DNA from: Neisseria dumasiana
GTDB lineage: Bacteria; Pseudomonadota; Gammaproteobacteria; Burkholderiales; Neisseriaceae
Assembly: GCF_022870885.1 (NCBI RefSeq)
Contig: NZ_CP091509.1
Coordinates: 1,302,001-1,366,000 of the forward strand
DNA length: 64,000 nucleotides
Direction of reading: 5' to 3'
In this document: positions 56,780 to 64,000 of the stretch, piece after piece
How positions within the stretch are numbered: the stretch's first letter is position 1
Layout: each line of letters opens with the position of its first letter
Position numbers and translations under genes: made by a program
Notes under the pieces: generated by a model
Told to the model about the DNA's origin: nothing
The model's database searches: none
The model's input: only the letters and a program-made list of their open reading frames with translations

Positions 56780-57529
56780 CTATTCCGAATCACCGGTTGT
56801 TTGGGTCAGCCAGCCTTGCTGCTTCATCAAAGGTATATTGTTAGGCGCATAGGTGTTGCTGTAATAACGGGCAAATTTTTCACGATAAGGCAGCTTCTCG
56901 CGTGCTTCTCCAAATTCGGTCATGGTTTGTTCATAGTGCAGAAGGCCGTCTGAAATCACCGTATCGGCAGGATAAACGTTTTCCGCATAAACCACCTGTT
57001 CGGGCAAACGCGGTTTCAGTTTCATTTCAATATCCGGTTCGCCGATACACAGCCCCACAATCGGAAAAGTATTTTTCGGCAGCTTAAGCAAATCAACCAA
57101 TTCAACCGCAATATTTCTGATTCCGCCTGTATAGCAGGTGGCGTAGCCCAAACTTTCCGCAGCAATAACAGCGTTTTGGGCGGCCAATGCCGTATCGGTT
57201 ACTGCCGTAATCAGGCTGTCCGGCTCACCCGCTGCGCTGTAAGAACCACCTGCCGCACGGCTGCATAAATCTGCACGGTGAAGATCTGCCACAAAAATCA
57301 GGTAAGTACCGCAGGTGCCGATTTGCGGGTTGGCAGGCTGCAATTCTGTGATTTTCCGGCGCAATTCGGGCGACGTAATGTTGATAATCGCATAGTGTTG
57401 CCCGTTCATCCAAGAAGGTGCCTGTCTGGCGCAATCGATAATGGTTTGAACATCGGCGGCAGGCAGCGGAGTGCTTTTGAAGTGGCGGTAAGTGCGGTGG
57501 TTTTTAATGGTTTCAACAGCATTTTTCAT
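56780..57529 (-). CDS. NADPH-dependent nitroreductase family protein (NfsA/Frp-like)
   Basis: 249 residues. FMN-binding features: HRTYRHFKSTPLPAADVQTIIDCARQAPSWMNGQH near 10-45, AAESLGYATCYTGGIRN near 135 and VGLCIGEPD near 165. Reduces nitro or flavin-type substrates. ATG at 57529 with AAGGA 9 bp upstream; a nearer upstream ATG at 57538 lies inside that ribosome site. Confidence 0.87.
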   Translation of the reverse strand: MKNAVETIKNHRTYRHFKSTPLPAADVQTIIDCARQAPSWMNGQHYAIINITSPELRRKITELQPANPQIGTCGTYLIFVADLHRADLCSRAAGGSYSAAGEPDSLITAVTDTALAAQNAVIAAESLGYATCYTGGIRNIAVELVDLLKLPKNTFPIVGLCIGEPDIEMKLKPRLPEQVVYAENVYPADTVISDGLLHYEQTMTEFGEAREKLPYREKFARYYSNTYAPNNIPLMKQQGWLTQTTGDSE

Positions 57530-57589
57530 GGCAGGCATTCCTTGGTTGAAATGGAGGGGAAAATTGTATGGCTGTCGGCACAAAACGTC

Positions 57590-57656
57590 TATAGTCAATC
57601 AATTTAACTTTACTGCGGCTTGCTGCTTTATATTGGAAATAAGTTGATTGACGATA
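57590..57656. repeat. Correia-like mini-element, 67 bp
   Basis: Inverted ends TATAGTCAATCAA and TTGATTGACGATA differ by one base. Interior TTTAACTTTACTGCGGC is shared with the 40.25-kb element. Lies in the nitroreductase promoter region. Confidence 0.7.
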
Positions 57657-57782
57657 TACCGAATCAAACCATGCGGCATCAAAAAGCTGGATGGCATTGC
57701 TGCTTTGTTATAGAATGTAATCAAACTCAGGTAAGCAATTATTTGCTTAAATTTTTCATTTCAATTGTAAGAGGAAAACGAC

Positions 57783-58007
57783 ATGTTTCCAGAGTATCGC
57801 GAATTAATTTCAAAATTAAAACAAGAAGATGCGCACTTTGCTCGTTTGTTCAACGAGCACAATGAGCTTGACGACAAAATCACCGGCCTGACCAACAACC
57901 CGGTTACCGGCGGCTTGGATGAAATCGAAGAGCTGAAAAAACAAAAATTACACCTGAAAGACCAGTTGTACGCCATCTTGTTGAAGGCTGATAAAGAAGG
58001 TAAATAA
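57783..58007 (+). CDS. YdcH/DUF465 small protein
   Basis: 74 residues, nearly all helical and charged: FPEYRELISKLKQEDAHFARL, then HNELDDKI and DEIEELKKQKLHLKDQLYAIL. Forms a helical hairpin; function unknown although widely conserved. AAGAGGAAAACGAC precedes ATG at 57783. Confidence 0.92.
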   Translation: MFPEYRELISKLKQEDAHFARLFNEHNELDDKITGLTNNPVTGGLDEIEELKKQKLHLKDQLYAILLKADKEGK

Positions 58008-58022
58008 GCCGTAAATTACATC

Positions 58023-58055
58023 AGGCTGTCTGAAACTTTGCGTTCAGACGGCCTT
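58023..58055. terminator. DUS-like pair with one degenerate DUS after ydcH
   Basis: Left arm carries AGGCTGTCTGAA, so one G-T pair interrupts the 12-bp stem with the normal DUS on the right. Confidence 0.6.
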
Positions 58056-58085
58056 TATGCATGATTGGATAAATCCGATCACACT

Positions 58086-58628
58086 TTATTTTATTTGCCC
58101 GTGTTTTGTGCGGATTAAAGCCGAAAGATCATAACCCTGCTCTTGTGCCTGTTTCAGATAAGACTGATACACCGTTTCATCCATCTGGGGTTTGCGCGAC
58201 AACAGCCACAAATATTTTCTGTCCGGTTGCCCTACCATCGCATATTGGTAATCACTGTCTAAAGCCATTACCCAATAAGGTGCTTTGCCCACAGGCAGCC
58301 AGCGTATCGCCTTCGGCAGAAAAGTCACACTCAACTTGGTATTCTCAGCATTGTGCGCACGAGCCAGCCCCTCTGCTACCGACCATTTGCCGTCTGATTT
58401 CAAGCAACGGTTGGTTACGCTGATGGTATCGTTGCTGTTTATTCGGTAAGTAGCCGTTACATCCGAAACACACTGGTCTTGATAAGGCATAGGCAACCGC
58501 GCAATTTCATACCACTGGCCGGCATAACGCTGAACATCCACTTGAGGTACGGTTTTCAGCGGCGGTAAATCTGCAGCTTGAACCGATAAAGCACCGCACA
58601 TTGCACCTGTAAAAAACACATATTTCAT
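58086..58628 (-). CDS. Bacterial lipocalin, Blc family
   Basis: 180 residues with a signal peptide (VQA-A near 18) and no lipobox, so periplasmic rather than lipid-anchored as in E. coli Blc. Lipocalin motifs YAGQWYEIARLPMPYQ near 35-50, VTATYRINSNDTISVTNRC and YLWLLSRKP. Binds fatty acids or lysolipids in the family. A GTG at 58634 has better ribosome-site spacing (GGGAG, 8 bp) and may be the true start. Confidence 0.88.
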   Translation of the reverse strand: MKYVFFTGAMCGALSVQAADLPPLKTVPQVDVQRYAGQWYEIARLPMPYQDQCVSDVTATYRINSNDTISVTNRCLKSDGKWSVAEGLARAHNAENTKLSVTFLPKAIRWLPVGKAPYWVMALDSDYQYAMVGQPDRKYLWLLSRKPQMDETVYQSYLKQAQEQGYDLSALIRTKHGQIK

Positions 58629-58634
58629 GTTCAC

Positions 58635-58928
58635 AATATAATCTCCCACCGTTTAAAAGCTAAATCATATATCAACGCTTAAAAGCCTCGTGCCAATTTA
58701 AGTAAAGAAATCGGAAATATTGATTCAGGTTTTCATGCCTTGTTCAGGCAATGAACTTTAATATAGAGTTGATTGACCATATACATCCAGATCCGTTGGT
58801 TTTATATAAAATCTCATGCGGTTGAAAGATATTGACGAAACCCTAATGCTGCCAATGTTTCATTTTTCGTCCGATTCGCTATATACTGCCGATATCTGTT
58901 TGTTTTACCGTTCATTTAAGGACAAATG
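58635..58928. other. Gap before the 158-residue lipoprotein gene
   Basis: About 290 bp, no gene; a lone TTGATTGACCATATA end of the Correia-like family lies near 58,770. Confidence 0.5.
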
Positions 58929-59405
58929 ATGAAAAATATTTTATTTGCAGGATTGCTAGTTTCCGCAGTCTCCGCCTGCTCGGTAGGAACGCCGGGAATG
59001 TCGGTAGGCTTAGGTGTCGGTACGAATATCGGCCGCCATGTGGGTTTGGGCACTTCTATCAACATACCCGTAGGCATCGACAGCAATCATAAACAGTCCG
59101 GTGTAAATGTTGTTGAAGAACAGATTGTTACCTACTTCGACAGCAACGGCAAAGCCGGAAACCAACCTGTTCAAGGCGGATTTTACCGCCAGCTGATCAG
59201 CAGACGAGGCAACGAATACATCGTGCAGGATTTTTACTACGACAACAGTAAAAAACGCACCGATCCCTATACGCTATCGCGCAAGCAGTTGCTTGATTTT
59301 CATGCTTATCCTGAAAACGGCGCACTCACTATTTATGCCTATAACGGCAATTTGATGCAGCAGAAAGTTTATCGCAACGGTAAGCTGATTAACGCCAAAT
59401 ATTAA
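58929..59405 (+). CDS. Small lipoprotein with glycine-rich N-terminus
   Basis: 158 residues, lipobox VSAC (Cys17), then a Gly-rich repeat GLGVGTNIGRHVGLGTSINIPVGI and a beta-rich domain with QDFYYDNSKKRTDPY. Family not identified; the type is frequent in Neisseria. ATG 58929 is preferred to 58926 because AAGGAC lies 7 bp before it. Confidence 0.7.
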   Translation: MKNILFAGLLVSAVSACSVGTPGMSVGLGVGTNIGRHVGLGTSINIPVGIDSNHKQSGVNVVEEQIVTYFDSNGKAGNQPVQGGFYRQLISRRGNEYIVQDFYYDNSKKRTDPYTLSRKQLLDFHAYPENGALTIYAYNGNLMQQKVYRNGKLINAKY

Positions 59406-59708
59406 CGGGCAGATGCTTTTTACAAAGGTTTTGATAGGTTTAAACCTTTACGAATCAGTTTGATACAAAAAATCGAAGCAGGTAAAGATGCCCGCCCTAC
59501 TTGGTGCAACACCATTCAAATTTCCAACCCGCTTTTCAGACGGCAGCAGATTCGGATTTGAGGTGCAATGTTCCACTAAACGGATTTTTGCAACATTCAG
59601 CCATCGGGCGACACTCAGGGTTCAGAATGGGCTGAACCACCGGCAAAGAAAAACACTTGGCTATAAACGCCAAGCGTTTTATTTCGAATCTAAGGCCGTC
59701 TGAAAATT
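59406..59708. other. Gene-free stretch left of the IS3 element
   Basis: 303 bp with part of the GC-rich dispersed repeat (near 59,489) and single DUS copies near 59,534 and 59,693. No gene. Confidence 0.55.
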
Positions 59709-59764
59709 TGAACTGCACCCCAAAAGTTGGACACCCCTCCAACTTAAAAAGGTGCAGTTTTCTT

Positions 59765-60118
59765 ATGTCCAAATATACACCAGACTTCAAATACCGAGCC
59801 GTACTCCATTATCACCAAGTGCACAGCCAACAGCGCACCGCAGAGCACCTCAACGTCTCGCGCGCACACCTGCGCCGTTGGATAGCCGCCTATCGGCAAA
59901 GCGGCATCGCCGCACTGCAACACCCTCAGGCGCACTCCATGAAAACCAAACGCAAAAACCCGTTTATCGTCGACAAGCCCGACCATGAAAAAACCCAGGC
60001 AGAGCTGATTGAAGAACTGCGCTATATGCGTGCGGAGAACGACTACCTAAAGCACATGAAAGCCCTCAACGAAAAGGAAGAGCACGCCGCCAAAGCTGCG
60101 AAACCGTTCAAAAATTGA
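59765..60118 (+). CDS. IS3-family transposase OrfA
   Basis: 117 residues with an N-terminal helix-turn-helix (AEHLNVSRAHLRRWIAAYRQSG) and a charged C-terminal coiled part. ATG 59765 just inside the left repeat. Overlaps orfB by 4 bp; IS3 elements make OrfAB by a -1 frameshift near here. Confidence 0.85.
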   Translation: MSKYTPDFKYRAVLHYHQVHSQQRTAEHLNVSRAHLRRWIAAYRQSGIAALQHPQAHSMKTKRKNPFIVDKPDHEKTQAELIEELRYMRAENDYLKHMKALNEKEEHAAKAAKPFKN

Positions 60119-60653
60119 GGGCGAAACACCCGCTGAAATATCTACTGCACAGTGCCGGCATCCCCAAAAGCAGTTTCCATTACCCTATCGGCAAACCCGA
60201 CCCCGATGCTGCGGCCAAAACCGCAGTGAGCGAAGTATACCGTCAACACAAAGGCCGCTACGGCCAACGGCGGATTGCCGCCGTATTGTCGTGGAACAAA
60301 AAGAAAGTCGGGCGCATTATGGGTTTATTGGGGTTGAAAGCCAAAGTCCGCAACAAAAGAACCTACCGCCCGCAGGCCATAGGGGAAGTTTCGGCAAACA
60401 TTCTCAATCGCGAATTTAATGCCGTCAAATCGCAAGATAAGTGGTTGACCGATGTGACCGGGTTCAAATGCACAGACGGCAAACTGTATTTATCGCCGAT
60501 ATTGGATGTCTTCAATCGCGAGATTGTGGCCTATTCTTTAAGCTGCAGAGCAAACGGCGAAATGGTAACGCAAATGTTGGATAACGCATTCGGTCGTCTG
60601 AAAGGGGCAACGCCGCTGCTGCATTCCGACCAAGGCGTACTGTATAGAACCGG
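60115..60653 (+). pseudogene. IS3-family transposase OrfB, 3'-truncated
   Basis: Contains the first two catalytic acids, WLTDVTGFKCTDGKLYL and PLLHSDQG, but is cut by the IS481 element before the third, so transposition by its own protein is not possible. The frame runs on for a few codons into the inserted element. Confidence 0.85.
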
Positions 60654-61534
60654 TGTAAGAAATAACCGCGTTGTTTACACAACAGGTTGAGTAAAGTAGG
60701 TCTCCAAAACTTCAAAAGGCGTATCACCTTTCAGGCTGCTGTGAGGTTTAACCGTATTGTAGAAATTCACAAACCGACGCAAATCTCTACAACGTTGTTG
60801 TGCATCGGCAAAAGTTTGCTTGTCATGCCACATCTCCATCAGTGTACGGATAACGCGCTCCGCCTTACCATTGGTCTGTGGGCGGGCAATGCGGGTAAAC
60901 TTTTGCACGATGTTGTTTTGGCAGCAGACCACACTGAACGGGTGGGATGCATTTCCCTTGTACCCGACACCGTTATCCGAATAGGCACACTCCACGGTGT
61001 ACGGGCAACAGTCAATCACATCACGCAGCAGAAACTTAGCCGCACCGGCAGCGGTGCGGTCAGGCAGGATGGCCGCATACAGCTCGCGGGAATAGTCGTC
61101 AATGGCGACAAACAAGTATTCGAAGGGGTCGGCGACGGTTTGGTTTTTCAGCCCGGGTAGCCGCTTGGTATCAAAATGCACCATTTCTCCGGGATAGGAT
61201 TTGTTGTAGCGGCGTGCTTGCTTTTTCAACATCTCTTCAATTTCCCGCTCCACCTTGGCCAGGCGCTTCATACCGTATTTGGCTTGTTTGAAGCGGTTAT
61301 TGGTGCTTTTTTGCGGGACGAGCAGCTTAAGACGAGCCGCTTTGAGGATGCGGTAAATTGTCGGCCTGCTGACTTTGTATTCTGCAGCCAAAGAGGTGAC
61401 GCTCTGCTTGTCTTGGGTATATGCCCGCCAAATGGCTTGGCGGTTGTGTGGGGTGAGCCGGGTATTCTTGTGAATGTTCATACAGCATTCTCTTTCTCTT
61501 TCAAATACTGTAAACAACGCTAGAAATTTCTACA
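60654..61534 (-). mobile_element. IS481-family element nested in the IS3 element
   Basis: 881 bp with 26-bp imperfect inverted ends that both start TGTA and contain GCGTTGTTTACA. No matching target duplication was found, as expected if host DNA was lost next to it. Confidence 0.85.
60675..61481 (-). CDS. IS481-family transposase
   Basis: 268 residues. Helix-turn-helix SVTSLAAEYKVSRPTIYRIL at about 25-45, then an rve domain: MVHFDTKRLPG (first Asp), CAYSDNGVGYKG (second Asp) and RPQTNGKAERVIRTLMEMW (Glu). Intact frame. ATG at 61481 (MNIHKN); longer starts cross the element end. Confidence 0.92.
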   Translation of the reverse strand: MNIHKNTRLTPHNRQAIWRAYTQDKQSVTSLAAEYKVSRPTIYRILKAARLKLLVPQKSTNNRFKQAKYGMKRLAKVEREIEEMLKKQARRYNKSYPGEMVHFDTKRLPGLKNQTVADPFEYLFVAIDDYSRELYAAILPDRTAAGAAKFLLRDVIDCCPYTVECAYSDNGVGYKGNASHPFSVVCCQNNIVQKFTRIARPQTNGKAERVIRTLMEMWHDKQTFADAQQRCRDLRRFVNFYNTVKPHSSLKGDTPFEVLETYFTQPVV

Positions 61535-61794
61535 GCCGAAGAGGCTGTTTGAGAAACATTCTTAACTTGTCCAAGGATTGGGGAACAGTTCAATATTTCA
61601 GACGGCCTTAATAGCAAACAAACTTTATTTCTGCTACGGTGCTGCTGCACCTTATACGCATCTGCATCCGAAGGCGTACAAAAGTCCCAATCTTTTCATC
61701 TAATCCCAAAAAAGCTAAGAAAAAATTTAGCTGACTAAATAAAATCTCATCATTATAATAATAAAACACGATTTCATTTAACAAAATAAAAGCT

Positions 61795-63057
61795 ATGGAT
61801 TATCAAAAACTCAGCCGCAAGCTGGAAATCTTAGCCGATGCGGCCAAATACGACGTTTCCTGCTCGTCTAGCGGCGGCTCGCGCGGCAACAACGGTCAGG
61901 GGTTGGGCAATTCTTCCCGTGCGGGCATCTGCCACAGTTTCACCGAAGACGGCCGCTGCGTATCGCTGCTGAAAATCCTGCTGACCAACCACTGCATCTA
62001 CGATTGCGCCTACTGTACCTCGCGCCGCAGCAACGACATCCCCCGGGCAGCGTTTACGGTGGATGAAGTGGTGGATTTAACCATGAGCTTTTACCGCCGC
62101 AACTACATCGAAGGGCTGTTTTTAAGCTCCGGCATTTTCAAAAACGCCGACTACACCATGGAACGTTTGGTACGCATTGCCAAAAAACTGCGCGAAGAAC
62201 ACCGCTTTCACGGCTACATCCACCTGAAAACCATTCCCAAAGCCTCGCCCGAAATCCTGCACGAGGCCGGGCTGTATGCCGACCGCCTCAGCGTCAACAT
62301 GGAAATCCCCACCGTTTCCGGCCTGAAGCTGCTCGCCCCCGAAAAAAACCACAGCGACATGACTCAGCCGATGGCATTTGTGCGTAACGAAATCACGGCT
62401 TTTGCCGACAGCCGCAAAACCATCAAATCCACACCCAAGTTCGCCCCGGCCGGACAAAGCACGCAGTTCATTATCGGAGCGGCAGGCGAAACCGACCGCC
62501 AAATCATCCGTGCCGCCGGCGGTTTTTACCGCAATTACGGTCTCAAGCGCGTGTATTACTCAGGTTATGTGCCCGTATTGGAAGACAAACGCCTGCCACC
62601 CTTATCGGCACAAGTGCCGCTGCGGAGGGAAAACCGGCTCTATCAGGCCGATTGGCTGATGCGTTTTTACGGCTTTTCCGACCACGAAATCTTAGACGAC
62701 CAACAACCTTTTCTCGACTTGGATTTCGACCCCAAACTCGCTTGGGCGCTGCGCCACCGAGAATGGTTTCCCGTACCGCTGCAACATGCCCCGCTGGAGG
62801 CCGTCCTGCGCGTACCCGGTATCGGCGTGAAGTCCGCCCGCAGAATCGTGCAGGCCCGCCGCTTCCGCATGATTACCATGGCCCAGCTACGCAAAATGGG
62901 TGTGGCCTTAAACCGTGCCCGCTATTTCATTACCCTGCCCGAACCCAACCGCTACGCCGACTTAATCGACAGCACGCAATTGCGCGGCTTATTGCTCCAC
63001 AATACCCGTTCCAAATTCGAACGCAGCGATACCCAACAAGGCGAGCTGTTCGGTTAA
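61795..63057 (+). CDS. Radical-SAM protein of the putative DNA modification/repair pair
   Basis: 420 residues. Radical SAM cysteines in TNHCIYDCAYCTSRRSND near 65-82 (Cx3Cx2C), preceded by GSRGNNGQGLGNSSRAGICHSF. The C-terminal part has a helix-hairpin-helix-like stretch RVPGIGVKSARRIVQAR near 336, suggesting DNA contact. Always found beside a DUF4130/TIGR03915-type protein or its fusion with a uracil-DNA glycosylase. Substrate unknown. The region 61,593-61,794 before it holds only promoter-type AT-rich DNA. Confidence 0.85.
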   Translation: MDYQKLSRKLEILADAAKYDVSCSSSGGSRGNNGQGLGNSSRAGICHSFTEDGRCVSLLKILLTNHCIYDCAYCTSRRSNDIPRAAFTVDEVVDLTMSFYRRNYIEGLFLSSGIFKNADYTMERLVRIAKKLREEHRFHGYIHLKTIPKASPEILHEAGLYADRLSVNMEIPTVSGLKLLAPEKNHSDMTQPMAFVRNEITAFADSRKTIKSTPKFAPAGQSTQFIIGAAGETDRQIIRAAGGFYRNYGLKRVYYSGYVPVLEDKRLPPLSAQVPLRRENRLYQADWLMRFYGFSDHEILDDQQPFLDLDFDPKLAWALRHREWFPVPLQHAPLEAVLRVPGIGVKSARRIVQARRFRMITMAQLRKMGVALNRARYFITLPEPNRYADLIDSTQLRGLLLHNTRSKFERSDTQQGELFG

Positions 63058-63163
63058 GCCCGCCCGTCTCTTTCCGCTTGAAAACAGCACGGCTGTTTCA
63101 GCTTAAATACCGACATACGCACCGCAGCAAGTTAAATTTATCGGCGATACAAAGGCAAACACG

Positions 63164-63928
63164 ATGCACACCACCTTATATTACGACGGCAGTTTCGACG
63201 GCCTGTTAAGCGCGGTATTCCGCGTTTATGCCGGCAAATATGCGCCCGATGCCGTACACATTACCCACAACACGCAAGACACCGATTTGTTCAGCCGCCA
63301 AGAAACCGTTGCCACCTCAAGCGAACACGCCCAACGCGTATTCAAACGGCTCGAACGGCAAATCGGCCGTAAAGGTATGATCAAATTGCTGTATGGCTTT
63401 TTAATCGCCCTGCCCGAAATGCCCGACACCTTCCTGCGCCTCGTCCGCCTGATATTGGCACGCCCTGCCCGCACAGACGTACTCAGCGATTACGGCCATT
63501 TCGACGTTATGCAATGGGCGCAATGGGTTAAAACCGTGGGTCACGAAAAACACCGCATGGAGGCATTTGTGCGTTTTGAAGAACTTTCAGACGGCCTCTA
63601 TATCGCCCGCATAGAACCGCAATACGACGTATTGCCGCTGATTGTGCGCCACTTCCGCCAACGCTATCCCCAACAACCGTGGGCCATATTCGACGTGCAG
63701 CGCGGTTACGGCATTTTCAGCCGTTCAGACGGCCTCCACCCTATCAACCATTTGGAACACAACCGCATTCCGTCCGAACATGCCGCGCACGAGCGCGATT
63801 ACCAACATCTCTGGCAGCGTTACTTCAACAGCAGCACCATCTTATCCCGGCGCAACCCGAACCTGCACCGCAGGCAAATGCCGCAACGCTACTGGAAATA
63901 CCTAACCGAAAAACAGCCGATGCTCTGA
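63164..63928 (+). CDS. TIGR03915/DUF4130-type putative DNA repair protein
   Basis: 254 residues: start LYYDGSFDGLLSAVFRVYAG, middle HAQRVFKRLERQIGRKGM, QWVKTVGHEKHRMEAFVRF and the ending RQMPQRYWKYLTEKQPML. The family always pairs with the radical-SAM gene just upstream. Here it stands alone, without the C-terminal uracil-DNA glycosylase domain fused in some species. Two DUS are read in frame as SDGL. A DUS follows at 63,929. Confidence 0.85.
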   Translation: MHTTLYYDGSFDGLLSAVFRVYAGKYAPDAVHITHNTQDTDLFSRQETVATSSEHAQRVFKRLERQIGRKGMIKLLYGFLIALPEMPDTFLRLVRLILARPARTDVLSDYGHFDVMQWAQWVKTVGHEKHRMEAFVRFEELSDGLYIARIEPQYDVLPLIVRHFRQRYPQQPWAIFDVQRGYGIFSRSDGLHPINHLEHNRIPSEHAAHERDYQHLWQRYFNSSTILSRRNPNLHRRQMPQRYWKYLTEKQPML

Positions 63929-64000
63929 TTCAGACGGCCTCCCCTATTTTATTGGTCAATATGAATGATTTTTTAAACACGGCTCCAAGCAGTCAAAGCA

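Larger units (their letters stand above)
59709..61592 (+). mobile_element. IS3-family (IS150-like) element interrupted by an IS481-family element
   Basis: Ends: TGAACTGCACCCCAAAAGTT at 59709 and, inverted, TGAACTGTTCCCCAATCCTT at 61592. Without the inner element (60654-61534) about 250 bp of the IS3 orfB end are missing compared with the copy at 25.8 kb, so the insertion came with a deletion. Confidence 0.85.

Noticed and set aside
59657..59764. Longer N-terminus for the IS3 OrfA protein
   Set aside because: The extension crosses the left terminal repeat and a DUS, which lie outside the element's gene.

Overview
The window is a chromosomal segment of a Neisseria-type bacterium (Neisseriaceae). 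The main sign is the neisserial DNA uptake sequence (DUS) core GCCGTCTGAA, scattered everywhere, usually as the AGGCCGTCTGAA dialect of many commensal Neisseria and only rarely as ATGCCGTCTGAA. Paired inverted DUS form the terminators after many genes. An IS1016-like element, Correia-like short inverted repeats and gene families such as HemS, HtpX, NlaA/PlsC-type acyltransferase and RibBX agree. No tRNA, rRNA or CRISPR array was seen.

Layout: 1-11.6 kb is an anaerobic nitrate respiration island: narH (cut by the window start), narJ, narI, a NarX/NarL two-component pair, a Mop-type molybdate-binding protein, two NarK-type transporters, then moeA and moaA for the molybdenum cofactor. 11.7-19.8 kb is a type VI secretion cargo island: an orphan vgrG whose C-terminal tail turns AT-rich, a small secreted protein sharing the last 12 residues of VgrG, a large protein with a lysozyme/transglycosylase-like N-terminus and a LAS-type metallopeptidase C-terminus (a probable bifunctional peptidoglycan-degrading effector), a lipoprotein and an array of related small immunity-like proteins, two of them decayed.

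19.9-26.6 kb holds housekeeping genes (ychF, apaH, ridA, ribF), an AT-rich membrane protein, a LURP-one protein, a 52-residue membrane peptide and an IS3-family remnant. 26.8-30.3 kb is a pcaIJF operon (end of the beta-ketoadipate pathway) facing a LysR regulator that overlaps it. 30.4-37.9 kb has phoH and a heme-uptake locus (TonB-dependent receptor with a Fur-like box and a MITE in its leader, a frameshifted methyltransferase, hemS, hmuT) ending at an intact IS1016-like element where the ABC permease and ATPase genes might be expected.

38-51.7 kb has mutL, dcuB, a ribB gene with an N-terminal phage-repressor-like helix-turn-helix domain and two palindromic operators on its promoter, a DMT exporter, an ArsC/Spx-like protein, lipoproteins, rlmJ, ubiE, trxB, ppiB and htpX. 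The 800-bp gene-free, DUS-free, AT-rich gap at 51.7-52.5 kb carries a cluster of DnaA boxes and is a candidate replication origin. 52.5-64 kb has ygfZ, a DUF4442 protein, a glutamate-synthase-like protein, an acyltransferase, a nitroreductase, a lipocalin, an IS3 element split by an IS481-family element, and a two-gene radical-SAM DNA-repair pair.

The strongest candidates for undescribed biology are the VgrG island (shared tail tag plus two-domain effector), the HTH-RibBX fusion with its apparent autoregulatory operators, and the candidate oriC.
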